Shown piece by piece: positions 1 through 10,178 of a stretch of 64,000 bases of DNA. The stretch comes from Tritrichomonas musculus. Lineage: Eukaryota; Parabasalia; Tritrichomonadida; Tritrichomonadidae. How positions within the stretch are numbered: the first letter of the stretch is position 1; every line of letters starts with the position of its first letter. The stretch spans positions 248,001-312,000 of the forward strand of contig JAPFFF010000063.1 of NCBI GenBank assembly GCA_039105265.1, given 5' to 3'. Position numbers and translations under genes: made by a program. Under the pieces are notes generated by a model. The model had not been told where the DNA came from, searched no databases, and was given only the letters and a program-made list of their open reading frames with translations.

Positions 1-34
1 GAATATCTATCGATTCACTTGACACACTACTTAC

Positions 35-1495
35 TCATTTGTATATGAGATTTCCACTCTTTCGTCCAGAATAAGTGTATTCAGCTTCTTCATATGTTGT
101 ATCATCAGCATTTCGTTTGAACTTGACAATAATATTTTTGGTTGTTAATACCCTTCGTATATATTCATCTGGGATTGCAGAACCGCTATCATTCTGTGTA
201 CATTGAAATGTGAATTGTTCTGGACTTTCATCAGCAACATTTGCAGTTTTAATGAATGGTGATTCGATTTGTGCTCTAATGAAATTATATGCTATTGGAT
301 TACTTCCGTGAGATGCACTTACCGATGCATATACAATTTGTCCATCATGACGCCATATTATTGTATCAATGCGTTTACCATTGCTATCATACCTGTCCAT
401 ACTGTCAAAAGTGCTAGTAGAACCAGTTGGTTTAAATATTACATCAATATGCATTATATCATCATCTTGATTATCTCCCCAATTAACATCAAATATCAAA
501 TGAACTCCAGCATCAGGTAGCTTAGGGGTAATATATGCACCGTCATATAAGTTTGCTGGATATTCAATATTCAATTCAGTACCATATAGTGCAGTACTCA
601 GTGCAGATTCATTAACCAAATCCGTTGGTATCTCAGGGATATCTGTTTTGAGAGCATACTTCCCATCAGCCACATCCTTGGTCTCATACTTATCTGATTC
701 ATATGCGAGCTCATCTTCATCAACGAACTTCTCATCAGCCTGAGCACTAGTATAATATGGTGTCAAGTCAACTGGTTCAGGAATATCAGATTTTAATGCA
801 AAATTAGTTTTTACGAAATTCATATTTGGAATACAATATTCATCATAAACTTCAAGCTTGTATGAATAACATACTGATTCTAGATCGACAACATAGTTAA
901 CATTATATCTGAATGTTCCACCATAATAGAAATAATATATAGAAAAAGTATTTTCACCTTTCTTGTAATGATAATATTCTAAGTCTTCACTATCATACAA
1001 ATATTCTCCTGAAATATCTTCATTATTACAAGAGCCTTTCACTATTAATGATGATTTCTTTAATATTTTGCATAAATCTCCATCCAAATTTACAATATTC
1101 GTTCTTTTATCTTCATCATTGGTTGTTCCATTTACGAAGAGGGTAGTGATTGACAATTCTTGAGTTATATTTTCTGTTGATAATATGTCTTCTTTCTTTA
1201 CATATGATTCTAAAGCAGTACTCAATGCAGATTCATTAACCAAATTCTCAGGCATTTTTGGGATCTCATTCAGCCAATTTGTTTTATGGTTTTCAGTGAG
1301 TTTCTTGATAGCAGCTGCAGACATCAATTGCTTATTTGTTAACGTTTCACCTAAACCTAATTCAGAATTCTCAACTTTGGTTGTATACTTAATTCTAACT
1401 GATAATGGCTCATGACTTCCCATGGTGATCTTCGAAAGTAATTTCATAAAGTGACTCATTTGATGACTCATTTGATGTGAAACTCTTATCTTCAT
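35..1495 (-). CDS. Polinton fibre-like protein (distal frame)
   Basis: Fossil-element part. The 486-residue frame is rich in Asn, Asp, Ser and Thr and contains short repeated blocks such as NESALSTAL (twice) separated by polar stretches, a layout typical of trimeric fibre or spike proteins. No enzymatic motif, signal peptide or membrane segment is visible. It lies directly after, and slightly overlaps, another fibre-like frame on the same strand. A virion surface or attachment role is inferred from composition and neighbourhood only; no family match is claimed. Confidence 0.5.
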   Translation of the reverse strand: MKIRVSHQMSHQMSHFMKLLSKITMGSHEPLSVRIKYTTKVENSELGLGETLTNKQLMSAAAIKKLTENHKTNWLNEIPKMPENLVNESALSTALESYVKKEDILSTENITQELSITTLFVNGTTNDEDKRTNIVNLDGDLCKILKKSSLIVKGSCNNEDISGEYLYDSEDLEYYHYKKGENTFSIYYFYYGGTFRYNVNYVVDLESVCYSYKLEVYDEYCIPNMNFVKTNFALKSDIPEPVDLTPYYTSAQADEKFVDEDELAYESDKYETKDVADGKYALKTDIPEIPTDLVNESALSTALYGTELNIEYPANLYDGAYITPKLPDAGVHLIFDVNWGDNQDDDIMHIDVIFKPTGSTSTFDSMDRYDSNGKRIDTIIWRHDGQIVYASVSASHGSNPIAYNFIRAQIESPFIKTANVADESPEQFTFQCTQNDSGSAIPDEYIRRVLTTKNIIVKFKRNADDTTYEEAEYTYSGRKSGNLIYK

Positions 1496-3656
1496 TGATG
1501 GAATATGTATTTAACTTGATTACTTCACCCTCATTGTCCACTTTGGTTTCAACTTCTAATGTACCTTTCAATGTATCAGTATAATATCTGTGACAATATT
1601 TCTCATTTGGGATTTCAATAATGGTATCGACATATGTCAATTCTTTAATGATTTCTCTTGATTGATTCACAGATTTGTCTCTAACGACTTCATCAATATC
1701 TTCTAATTCTATTCCATCATCTTTATCAGCATCTTTGGCAAATGAGAGTTTAGAAAGACCTTTAATTCCATCAATAGAGATTTGCAATAGATCTCCAGCT
1801 CCAACTTTCCCAAATGTAAATACAGATGATCCAATGTTAACGAACTTACCAGCAATGTAATCAAACCAGCTGAATTTAGGTTGCATGTCATCAAATTCTT
1901 TCTGCAAACGATTACAATATTTCTCCAAAGATGATATGTCGTTAGCAGCTATATCAACAACATTCCCTAACGAATTCAATTCAAAGATATGTGATTCAAT
2001 ATTCTCTCCAATGACTATTCCAGATGTTTGGATATTGAAGTTTGTCATCAATGTTGTGCAAGATTCCGGTCTAGGTGATACAGAATAGTAACCCGTTGAA
2101 GCTAGAAACTCGAATGTATTGCCACCTGGGTATTCAATATTTTCATCAATTGGGATGTTGAATTCTGGTGAGGCCATCATGTAAACTCTCAAATTATCAG
2201 AATCTGTTTCAATAAATGATTCATAACGGTAAGGGATATATTCAAAATAGTTGTCGGTTTTGATCTCATAAGTATGCTCATGCTTCCATGAATATTTGAA
2301 TCCAATGACGAATTCATAAGTATGTCCATCAAGGGTTAATGTAGCAGAATAGTCTCCACTCTTATCTTCATTGCATCCAAACCATACACGCCAGACATCA
2401 TCAGTTTCATCTGGATCACCCATTCTAGTGTTGGAACTATATGTTATCATACCCTTGTCAAGCATCATCTTCAATGGGTTCGGAACTTCGTTCCTTAGGT
2501 CTGAGTGACCGTTTCCAGATTCAAAATTGATTAGACCTTTCAAAGCAAATATGTTAGAAGCATTCTTCTTGATTGAAATGTATGGAATGTCTCTATTCAA
2601 GGATCCATATGAATTCTCTTTACGCATCTTCAGTGGAATGTTAACGCAATAATTGGTACCAGTCCATTTACCTCCAGATTTAGTAAGCTTGTAATGAGTC
2701 CCAAATACGTTATCATGAAGCTCGAATGTCTGTCCTTCAATGAGTGAATTGAATGAATCGGAATCAGGATTATATCCCCAGTCAGCATAATATAAACCAT
2801 TTGTAGTATCCAAATTGTAATCCCCGATTGACTTGATTGTATAAAAGTCAGGTAATGGAGACCTATAGAGTTTGAAGCAATTGTCAGCATCAATGAGATT
2901 ACATTTGAGATTCATTAATGTACCTTCAGCACAATCTTTAATAACTGAGATTTGATACATTTTCCCAACGAATTTGATCTTCATGAATCCATCAGTATAT
3001 AGTTCAAATGGGTCATAGATTGTAGATTTCGACATGTATATTCGAGGTTTTGATTCATTGCTGATGTACTTCAATTGATATTTCTCATCAATGTATTCAA
3101 TAATAGGATTCGTGAATGATTCATTCTCAAATGAAATATAAGCATTTTCAATTTCAAGATTCTTTGGAAAGATGATCTCAAAGACTTGTCCACTTACAGA
3201 TCCAGAGTAATCAATCTCAAGAATGTTGTATGTTGAATGACCCTGAGGATCTCTTAGATCCAAATCACTTAATTTATGGATATTATTTGCATCAATTATG
3301 AATTCATCACAACCTTCTTCATAAGTCATTACCTTCTCGATTGCAGATGGAGGAGCATTCTCTAAAGTTGATATTCTATCTTCATGGTCAGCAAGTTTGG
3401 TTCCATGTGTATCAATAACGGTTCGATGTGATTGAATGTCGTTATTCATATCCGTTAATGTTTTCCCAAATGTTTCAAAACATTCTTTGACATTTTGAGG
3501 TTCACCATATTCTTCACCAAAGAAGATTTTACAACTACCATCGATTGTGGCATCACCTCTAACATGAATTGAATCAAATATTCCATCACCACCTTTGCCA
3601 GAACCTCCTACCAAGGCTCCATCTAATGCATTTTGTTTGGTTAATATTGCAGTCAT
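1410..3656 (-). CDS. Polinton large fibre-like structural protein
   Basis: Fossil-element part. The 748-residue frame opens with a Gly-rich N-terminus, then a short heptad-like stretch around residues 65-105 (TLTDMNNDIQSHRTVIDTHG) that resembles the trimerising neck of phage and virus fibres, and then a long beta-rich, Asn/Tyr/Ser-rich body. A C-terminal region (about 600-700) has another helical stretch. The start lies 44 bp from the divergent Gln/Tyr-rich gene, so the two probably share a promoter region. A fibre or receptor-binding role is inferred from architecture; I do not recognise a named family. Confidence 0.55.
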   Translation of the reverse strand: MTAILTKQNALDGALVGGSGKGGDGIFDSIHVRGDATIDGSCKIFFGEEYGEPQNVKECFETFGKTLTDMNNDIQSHRTVIDTHGTKLADHEDRISTLENAPPSAIEKVMTYEEGCDEFIIDANNIHKLSDLDLRDPQGHSTYNILEIDYSGSVSGQVFEIIFPKNLEIENAYISFENESFTNPIIEYIDEKYQLKYISNESKPRIYMSKSTIYDPFELYTDGFMKIKFVGKMYQISVIKDCAEGTLMNLKCNLIDADNCFKLYRSPLPDFYTIKSIGDYNLDTTNGLYYADWGYNPDSDSFNSLIEGQTFELHDNVFGTHYKLTKSGGKWTGTNYCVNIPLKMRKENSYGSLNRDIPYISIKKNASNIFALKGLINFESGNGHSDLRNEVPNPLKMMLDKGMITYSSNTRMGDPDETDDVWRVWFGCNEDKSGDYSATLTLDGHTYEFVIGFKYSWKHEHTYEIKTDNYFEYIPYRYESFIETDSDNLRVYMMASPEFNIPIDENIEYPGGNTFEFLASTGYYSVSPRPESCTTLMTNFNIQTSGIVIGENIESHIFELNSLGNVVDIAANDISSLEKYCNRLQKEFDDMQPKFSWFDYIAGKFVNIGSSVFTFGKVGAGDLLQISIDGIKGLSKLSFAKDADKDDGIELEDIDEVVRDKSVNQSREIIKELTYVDTIIEIPNEKYCHRYYTDTLKGTLEVETKVDNEGEVIKLNTYSINEDKSFTSNESSNESLYEITFEDHHGKS

Positions 3657-3700
3657 TTATATCAAAGTTAAACAATTTTTGGTGCCAATCAAAGTATAAA

Positions 3701-5053
3701 ATGGTTGACATATTTGATTCATCTAGTAATTCTCGAGCTCAAAGTCCAGTTCTTCCTAATGCTCAACATGCTAATCCTGATCTAGCATATCATCAATATC
3801 AAAGGCAACAACAACCACCAAATCAGCGACAATATCAAAGGCAGCAACCACCACCACCACGACAGCAACAACAACAACAACTGCAACCACGACAACAACA
3901 ATATCAACTGCAACCAAGACAGCAATATCAACCACGACAGCAACAACAATATCAGCAGCAATATCAACAACAGCAATATCAACAGCAACATCAACAACCA
4001 TATCAGCAGCAATATCAGCAACAATATCAACAACCATATCAGCAACAATATCAACAACCATATCAACAACAATATCAACAACCATATCAACAACAATATC
4101 AACAACAATATCAACAACAATATCAACAACCATATCAACAGCAATATCAACAACAATATCAACAGCAATATCAGCAATATGAGCAACCACATCAGCAACA
4201 ACATCAGCAATATGAGCAACCACATCAGCAACAACATCAGCAACATCACCAACGTCAATCATATAGACAAGAAGCTGTCCATAGAAATCCTTATCAACCA
4301 CGAGCTGCATCGTCATCAAGTCCATCACGATCTCCAACTCCAAATCGAATACAACAACAACGGGGTGGCTTCATAAGTCGACTCTTTGATTTGTCACACA
4401 TTAATTTAAATAATAAACGAACAATGGATTTAAATGGTTCGCATGGTTCAGTATCAGAGCCTAATCAAAATGCATTGAATGTCATTACTCATACTGATGA
4501 TAATAATACAGCTATAGCCATGAGGTCAATTGAGGCAGACATTAGACTTCGAGAATTAGAAAACGAAGATCGTGAAAATAGTCGTAATCATCGAGACAAA
4601 CGAAAAAATAATCAATTTGATAACAATTTGATTCCAAATACTGTTCCAGAGACACCTCGAGATACAGCAATTAGTAATTACATTCAACATGTGTGTCATT
4701 ATTTTGACATTGATACTCAAAATAGAAATATAAATGATGTAAGTTTCACTCATGAATTCGTAGAGCATATTGCTAAACCAAACTATGTGAATTCAATTTT
4801 ATTCTATGGAGTTGAAGCATGCCATGCCCAAGATAAGTCTTATCTTCTTATAGATTACCATAACCGAAAACGTAAATCAACATTAATAAAAATGGGTAAC
4901 AGATGGTCCTATGAAGTAGTGAGATCATTGAGACCAAGAGATATCGTTCTTGTTAGATTCATGCTAAATGATTCAATTAGAAATACTGGATCTTTGAAAA
5001 TAACAGAAGATAACTATCGTTGTCGTGGCTGCCCATGCTGCCCATTCTGGTAA
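3701..5053 (+). CDS. Polinton Gln/Tyr-rich low-complexity protein
   Basis: Fossil-element part. I start it at the ATG at 3701 (MVDIFDSSSNSRAQSP) because the frame upstream of it overlaps the divergent fibre-like gene. Residues of roughly 30-180 are an almost pure Gln/Tyr/Pro/His tract built from a repeated QQQYQQ-type unit, coded mostly by CAA and CAG. The C-terminal half is ordinary sequence with a charged helical patch, and the protein ends in a Cys-rich tail (CRGCPCCPFW). Such prion-like tracts favour condensate or matrix formation, so a virion-core or assembly role is possible, but this is inference. The gene next to it starts 18 bp downstream on the same strand. Confidence 0.6.
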   Translation: MVDIFDSSSNSRAQSPVLPNAQHANPDLAYHQYQRQQQPPNQRQYQRQQPPPPRQQQQQQLQPRQQQYQLQPRQQYQPRQQQQYQQQYQQQQYQQQHQQPYQQQYQQQYQQPYQQQYQQPYQQQYQQPYQQQYQQQYQQQYQQPYQQQYQQQYQQQYQQYEQPHQQQHQQYEQPHQQQHQQHHQRQSYRQEAVHRNPYQPRAASSSSPSRSPTPNRIQQQRGGFISRLFDLSHINLNNKRTMDLNGSHGSVSEPNQNALNVITHTDDNNTAIAMRSIEADIRLRELENEDRENSRNHRDKRKNNQFDNNLIPNTVPETPRDTAISNYIQHVCHYFDIDTQNRNINDVSFTHEFVEHIAKPNYVNSILFYGVEACHAQDKSYLLIDYHNRKRKSTLIKMGNRWSYEVVRSLRPRDIVLVRFMLNDSIRNTGSLKITEDNYRCRGCPCCPFW

Positions 5054-5070
5054 ATTAATTATATCAAGAG

Positions 5071-6282
5071 ATGCTTGATAATATTTTTGCGTCAAGGCAA
5101 ATGTCAGATATACCAGCACTCCCGCCTCAAGAAAATCCACAACCACAACCATTACCTGAACCTGCACATGAAGAAGTCATTCAAATTCGTCAACCAAATA
5201 GAAGTAGACAACTCGAATATGATCAACATTTCCCAGCAGAAGAATTACCTGCAGAGGTTCACGAACGTAGACATACAGCTAGAATTCCAATTGGTTTCAA
5301 TTATAATTCAGAAGATGCTGAAGACATCAAGCAGCATACATTTAAGAATCTCGTTAGCAGTAGACAAGCACGTGATATTGTCAGATCCGCAAACTTCATG
5401 CCAGGTCAATTCGGTATATGGAATGCCAAACCAACTGGTGGAAATAATAGATATACAGGTGGTTCTGAAGACCTTGATGGAGATGGAATTAATGAATATG
5501 TTGTCAGACGAGATGGCAAGATTGTAGCAGTTAATGGATACACAACCAAAGCATCAGATTTTCCATTCAAAGGTGAATATTATCGAACACATCCAACATC
5601 AGAAGCACGTAAAGAAACGCCATATCGCAAGTACTTAAATGATGAATTTTATGCACCTGAATATAACGATGATATGTCTGAGATCACTGCATGGGGTGGA
5701 GAAGATCCAACTACTGAAGAATTCAGACGTAAATATAAGAAACATACAACTCATGCACCTACTAAATTCTCTCCATATAGGGCATTCGCACAATTGATTG
5801 TCGCTCCAGCTTGTAAAGCAGCATTCCGTCAGGTAGCAGGTAATAACGCTGAGAAAGCTAAATTAGCACGTAGTATTGCAATAGATCTCAGTGGAAAGAA
5901 AGCTTATGAAGCATCAATGGCTTCTAAATTCTATGATACTAATGTTAAGATTCCATTCCTTAATTCAATTCGTGACCAGTTGCCAGCATTGCGTCAAGAT
6001 TTCGTTTCAATGAAGCGTAGATCAACTCCAGATTATGAAGTCAATTGGACTAATGGAAGCTTATGTACTAAACAATTCGAACAATGGTTATTCAATAAAG
6101 CAGCTGTTAAAGAACGTATCAAAGCATATGTTCATACCATGTTATCAACACAAAGAGAACATTTCATCAATGAAGTCAAGAACAAGATTGTTGCATCATT
6201 AAATAGAAATGACCAATTCAGAAATTCATTAACAGATTCATGGGCCATGAAACAACGACAAATGCAAGCAATCTATCAATAA
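5071..6282 (+). CDS. Polinton conserved-looking structural protein with EF-like loop
   Basis: Fossil-element part. The 403-residue frame has a Pro-rich N-terminus (about 1-50). A central block follows around residues 125-190, where DLDGDGINEYVVRRDGK resembles a calcium-loop or FG-GAP-like acidic loop and is followed by INGYTTKASDFPFKGEYY. The C-terminus is basic and helical, ending KQRQMQAIYQ. I have an impression of similar DLDGDG-VVR-NGY blocks in large-DNA-virus proteins but cannot confirm it. It sits between the Gln/Tyr-rich gene and the convergent packaging ATPase, so a virion or assembly role is likely. No catalytic residues are recognised. Confidence 0.55.
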   Translation: MLDNIFASRQMSDIPALPPQENPQPQPLPEPAHEEVIQIRQPNRSRQLEYDQHFPAEELPAEVHERRHTARIPIGFNYNSEDAEDIKQHTFKNLVSSRQARDIVRSANFMPGQFGIWNAKPTGGNNRYTGGSEDLDGDGINEYVVRRDGKIVAVNGYTTKASDFPFKGEYYRTHPTSEARKETPYRKYLNDEFYAPEYNDDMSEITAWGGEDPTTEEFRRKYKKHTTHAPTKFSPYRAFAQLIVAPACKAAFRQVAGNNAEKAKLARSIAIDLSGKKAYEASMASKFYDTNVKIPFLNSIRDQLPALRQDFVSMKRRSTPDYEVNWTNGSLCTKQFEQWLFNKAAVKERIKAYVHTMLSTQREHFINEVKNKIVASLNRNDQFRNSLTDSWAMKQRQMQAIYQ

Positions 6283-6316
6283 AAATAATACTTTGTGAAT
6301 CGTTTCAGAACATATT

Positions 6317-7138
6317 CTATATTACATTTCCATTATTGCAATCGATTATGATCTTATGATGTTTATTCATATTTTTGTATCGCTCATACAATTCATCAAA
6401 TGATATGCTCATAGTAATCTGATGAGTAATGTATCTCAACTGCTCTTTTGAATATGTCCCAAATACGAATACAGTAGAGACATTTGATTTAATGGTTGTT
6501 GATAGCGATTTCCAGAACTGGACATTCAAGAAGAATGATATATGATTATGTCGACATGTAGTCATCAGATTGTTGAAATATGATTTCTCATATGCAAGTA
6601 ATTTGTTATTAGCAATATCATCAAATAGTATCAAGGTATGCAACATTGGTGCACGAAAATCATTAACTTTCAATGCTTTGAATATCTCGATTCGTTGCTC
6701 ATCAATGATTTTGTCTTCAAGGTGTTCCTTTCTTATTGTGTAATATAGTTGCTTATAATTCAATAATGCATTAACATATTCTTCAGCATTCTCTTGGGAA
6801 ACATATGCTATTGGTATTTCAATGAGTTCCCTTAATGACTCAAATGTAACATCTTTCTGTTCACCTGTTTTGGATACATATATGAGAAGATGTGCTGCAT
6901 TTGGAATTGAAGCTATTTTAATGATTTCTTCAATTGCTGATAACGTCTTTCCGGAACCTTGTTTGCCAACGAATATATTCACAGAATTATAGTAAATATT
7001 GATGTCTTTGTGAATCTTTCTGATCAATGCATTCGTAACTTGCCCTTTATTTCTTCTCAAGCAATCTCTGACCATATCATGAACGTAGCTGAATGAGTCT
7101 TGATTCCCAAACGAAGTCATAAAGCTTTGATTATACAT
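6317..7138 (-). CDS. Polinton packaging ATPase (A32/FtsK-HerA-like)
   Basis: Fossil-element part. A P-loop ATPase of the family that pumps DNA into preformed capsids in Polintons, virophages and large DNA viruses. The Walker A motif GKQGSGKT lies near residues 57-64 and the Walker B-like LILFDDI near 170-176. A downstream block (TTCRHNHISFFLNVQ) matches the position of the polar sensor strand in this family. The length of 273 residues is normal. It faces the structural gene upstream and lies between it and two small genes read on the same strand. The assignment rests on motif order and the adjoining capsid gene. Confidence 0.85.
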   Translation of the reverse strand: MYNQSFMTSFGNQDSFSYVHDMVRDCLRRNKGQVTNALIRKIHKDINIYYNSVNIFVGKQGSGKTLSAIEEIIKIASIPNAAHLLIYVSKTGEQKDVTFESLRELIEIPIAYVSQENAEEYVNALLNYKQLYYTIRKEHLEDKIIDEQRIEIFKALKVNDFRAPMLHTLILFDDIANNKLLAYEKSYFNNLMTTCRHNHISFFLNVQFWKSLSTTIKSNVSTVFVFGTYSKEQLRYITHQITMSISFDELYERYKNMNKHHKIIIDCNNGNVI

Positions 7139-7280
7139 TTACAGTTAATTAAAATGGATGCAAACATAAGCTTGCAAAAGTCTCAAAATATGTCCAAAAA
7201 CATGAGTGCGTGAAATCACGCGGTCGCAAAATCCTAATGAAAATGGATTCAAAAATATTTGCAAAAAGGTTTTAAGAATA

Positions 7281-7634
7281 TCATTCACCATTAATTGCTT
7301 TAACAATGTCGTTGATGGCTGTCTTGATTGCAAGAATATCACTTTTGAGTTGCTCTATTTCATTCTGTATTTCCAAGATTGCAGACTCATTTTCACGATC
7401 AATTTGCGGATCATATTGTGAATCATCTACCTGTTTCTTGACAGCTTTCTTTAGACAAAGTACACCTTTAATTTTGGTAATACGATATCCCTCAATGTAA
7501 TACATCTTATTAAGTTTATGAGTCGTAATCTTATCAATCTCGTCTTTATTTTTAGCATACCACAGATTGAATTCATCTGGAGTATTAAATGTTTTCAAAT
7601 ATTCTTTAATGGGTCCAATCACTTTTACTTCCAT
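7281..7634 (-). CDS. Polinton small coiled-coil protein
   Basis: Fossil-element part. A 117-residue basic protein starts at an ATG. It has an N-terminal globular part (about 1-65, FNLWYAKNKDEIDKITTHKL) and a C-terminal amphipathic helix or coiled coil (about 82-115, SAILEIQNEIEQLKSDILAI). Small coiled-coil proteins are usual in Polintons, but I recognise no family. The position between the ATPase and a small core-like gene suggests an assembly or scaffolding role, which is inference. Confidence 0.5.
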   Translation of the reverse strand: MEVKVIGPIKEYLKTFNTPDEFNLWYAKNKDEIDKITTHKLNKMYYIEGYRITKIKGVLCLKKAVKKQVDDSQYDPQIDRENESAILEIQNEIEQLKSDILAIKTAINDIVKAINGE

Positions 7635-7689
7635 TTGATGTCACATAAAAATAAACAATCACATTAAACCATCAATGGACTCATTTAAA

Positions 7690-8010
7690 TCACTTCAAGA
7701 TTGGAGTTAGTCTACCTTTATTCCCACCAAGAATTGGTCTTTGAATCATTTCCACCTTATTGTTTGAATCGTCTTTAATTATTGAATCGAAATTTGTGAA
7801 ATCTATTGGTAAAGGTTTTGGTTTGATTGGGTTTGTTTTAGGTGGAATTGGAGCAACTTTATTGAGTAAGTAATCAGCTCCATTAGCAATACTATTAACG
7901 ATGCCGCCAACTGTATCACCAAACATAGGTCCAACTTTTCGTGCTATTTCAATTCCCTTACGAATGTATGGAGATGCTTTCTTTATGAAATTCTTTCCTT
8001 TCACCAGCAA
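7690..8010 (-). CDS. Polinton small basic virion-type protein
   Basis: Fossil-element part. About 106 visible residues. A basic amphipathic N-terminal region (KGKNFIKKASPYIRKGIEIA) is followed by a Gly/Ala-containing hydrophobic stretch (VGPMFGDTVGGIVNSIANGA) and a Pro/Lys-rich tail. This layout resembles adenovirus pVI or pX-like membrane-active or core peptides, which have counterparts in Polintons; the resemblance is compositional only. It lies head-to-head with the capsid gene, so the 80-odd bases between them may act as a divergent promoter. Confidence 0.45.
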   Translation of the reverse strand: MLVKGKNFIKKASPYIRKGIEIARKVGPMFGDTVGGIVNSIANGADYLLNKVAPIPPKTNPIKPKPLPIDFTNFDSIIKDDSNNKVEMIQRPILGGNKGRLTPILK

Positions 8011-8093
8011 GTTCTTAAATCAGGTCCCGAATGCCATTTTCTTTGGGTTTGTATTAAAATCTCAAAAATGTAACTTCACACGAATCTTTTTTA

Positions 8094-9797
8094 ATGCAAG
8101 CTCAAAGAATGACATATCAGAACGCCCAACTCAAGAACACAGGTAATGACGAAGGTGATGTCCTAAAATTCTTCCAATCAAAACTTCGAAATCTCATTGC
8201 ATACAATGGTGGTGATCATACATTTGGATGGTTTACAGAAGATGTTGATGATAAAGATGCTCCCATGCCAATTGGAACCAAAACGAACAAATGGACACAT
8301 CAAGGTCATACCATCTCACAAATGGAAAAGAATTTCGTTACAGCAAAGCTTGATCTTGTAGTCCAACTTAATAAAGAATTTCATTTAGATGATGATACAG
8401 CAAACTTAAATCGTATATTTATTGGTTTCAAACATGCTGTAGAACTCTTTTCAGATGCTCGCTTATGGATTGATAACATTATGCTTAAAGAATATCAGCA
8501 AGATGAACTCATTCGTGAATCATTTGCATACAATTCTATCAAACCAATTGATGCCAAAGAGCCTGCCAAACACAGGTATTCGTTGTGGGAGAATACATCT
8601 CGCATGAGCCCTTCAGTATGTGGTGTTTACGTTCCACTTACATTACTTGCAGACGGTAAACCTCATAGAGTCACATTTGAAGCATCCATTTACTTTACAG
8701 ATCAGCTTGCATTCCAAGCTTGGCAACTCTATCCAAACTCCATTTGTGGAGAGATTGAAGAAGAAATTAAATCATCAACAGAAGCATTAGTTTGGCATCA
8801 AGTCCAACCATCAGTTGTTAAAGAAATTGAAGAACTCCTTAACTGTTCTACCATAGAGCAAGACGTTCCAGCCAACATGACAATCTCAAACAAGTTCTCT
8901 CAAATTGGTTCTCCAGCAACAATTGTAACTGAATACAAGCTTGCAGATGCTCCTCAAGATGGTTCAAATGATTTGCAAAATGATGGTTTCCAAACACTTC
9001 CAGTCCTTGGTGATTCCACTAAAGTCATTGCATACAAGACTGAAGAAGTAATTCTTAACTGTCGTGGTGGAACCATTGTAACCATGAAATCAGATCTTGC
9101 TGGATTTGGAATCAAACCTGACTGCCTCAATGGACTCATTCGTGAACTCAACACACCTCTTCTCATACCATCTCAGCAACTTGTTCGTGAAGGTTTCCAA
9201 GGTCTTGCAACAGATGCAGGTCTAGATGTTTCTAAATCAATTGCTCTTTCAAATGCTACCAACATCACAGTCATGTTCCCAAAAAGAACTAATGAAATAA
9301 CATGTTTCGATAACATCATGTACCAGAATGTACAGCTCACCATCAACAATGTTAAGTATCCAGATACAGAATTTGATTCAACTATTGGTCCACGTTTCTA
9401 TCAATATCAATTAATAAGTAATGAATTAGATGGCTCTCTCAGACCATTCCATGAACTTGAAGATTCTTGGACAATGTCTTTGAATGCACCTGACGGAACA
9501 CGTTATAAGAATACCATCTCTGATGCCACCAGCTTTTGTATCAACTTCCAGCTTGAACGTACTAATTCTGGTTATGTATTCGATGGTGTTGATACTGGTG
9601 GAAACACTGTTACTATCAAATTCAAAGGTCAACCTATGTATAGAGGTGCTAACGATACATATTATAGTTATGATGCATCCAATAATAATGTTCATCCACC
9701 TGCTCCTGAAATGTGGATTTGCACTGACACATACTTCACATGGGCAAGAGGTTCCGTTAAATACTTTGCAAATGGAGTCCCAGATGGATACTACTAA
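8094..9797 (+). CDS. Polinton major capsid protein (double jelly roll)
   Basis: Fossil-element part. The 567-residue frame is of the length usual for a Polinton double-jelly-roll capsid protein. It is beta-strand rich, with few Cys, an acidic N-terminal helix region (VLKFFQSKLRNLIAYNGGDHTFGWF) and a C-terminus full of Tyr, Gly and Pro (DNVHPPAPEMW-like block near 540). It has the higher G+C and balanced codons expected of a highly expressed structural gene. An initiator-like TCACA lies about 18 nt before the ATG. The identification is from general resemblance to trichomonad Polinton capsid proteins and from the adjoining packaging ATPase; it was not checked by alignment. Confidence 0.75.
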   Translation: MQAQRMTYQNAQLKNTGNDEGDVLKFFQSKLRNLIAYNGGDHTFGWFTEDVDDKDAPMPIGTKTNKWTHQGHTISQMEKNFVTAKLDLVVQLNKEFHLDDDTANLNRIFIGFKHAVELFSDARLWIDNIMLKEYQQDELIRESFAYNSIKPIDAKEPAKHRYSLWENTSRMSPSVCGVYVPLTLLADGKPHRVTFEASIYFTDQLAFQAWQLYPNSICGEIEEEIKSSTEALVWHQVQPSVVKEIEELLNCSTIEQDVPANMTISNKFSQIGSPATIVTEYKLADAPQDGSNDLQNDGFQTLPVLGDSTKVIAYKTEEVILNCRGGTIVTMKSDLAGFGIKPDCLNGLIRELNTPLLIPSQQLVREGFQGLATDAGLDVSKSIALSNATNITVMFPKRTNEITCFDNIMYQNVQLTINNVKYPDTEFDSTIGPRFYQYQLISNELDGSLRPFHELEDSWTMSLNAPDGTRYKNTISDATSFCINFQLERTNSGYVFDGVDTGGNTVTIKFKGQPMYRGANDTYYSYDASNNNVHPPAPEMWICTDTYFTWARGSVKYFANGVPDGYY

Positions 9798-9839
9798 GTG
9801 AAAGAATATGTAGATGGCTTTATTTTTGCATGAATCCAA

Positions 9840-10178
9840 ATGGAAAAAGTTAAGACCTACTTCATAACAGACACATATAACAACCAATTCCCCATCGATT
9901 TCACTTACTCAAAGAATCCCAAATACATCGTTTTCCAATACTGTAGAGCAACATGCAATGGATATCTTGATGGCGAAACAGAACTTCATGGGGACTTCAT
10001 TCAACGTGACAAGTATTGTGACTCACTTATTTGGTATGCAAACGTGATGCCACCAGATGACAACCGCAAATATGAGTACATTGGAAACAAAAGAGACTTC
10101 AAACTTTGGTTTACAGATCCCCTTGGAAATGAAATTAAACCAGACACATTCAAGGTTTTTCTAAAACTAATTTATTAA
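9840..10178 (+). CDS. Polinton small protein, last gene before the right end
   Basis: Fossil-element part. A 112-residue protein starts MEKVKTYFITDTYNNQF and ends FKLWFTDPLGNEIKPDTFKVFLKLIY. The beta-strand pattern and the closing phrase (a W-F-x-D-P-x-G-N-E-I block plus a hydrophobic strand) look like a small single-domain capsid-associated or penton-like protein; that is inference. It follows the capsid gene by 42 bp on the same strand and is the last frame before the likely terminal repeat. Confidence 0.5.
   Translation: MEKVKTYFITDTYNNQFPIDFTYSKNPKYIVFQYCRATCNGYLDGETELHGDFIQRDKYCDSLIWYANVMPPDDNRKYEYIGNKRDFKLWFTDPLGNEIKPDTFKVFLKLIY

Noticed and set aside
3771-4343. Val/Asp-rich and Leu-rich frames opposite the Gln/Tyr-rich gene
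   Set aside because: Antisense shadows of a CAA/CAG repeat; the plus-strand frame has the non-repetitive C-terminal half that marks the real gene.
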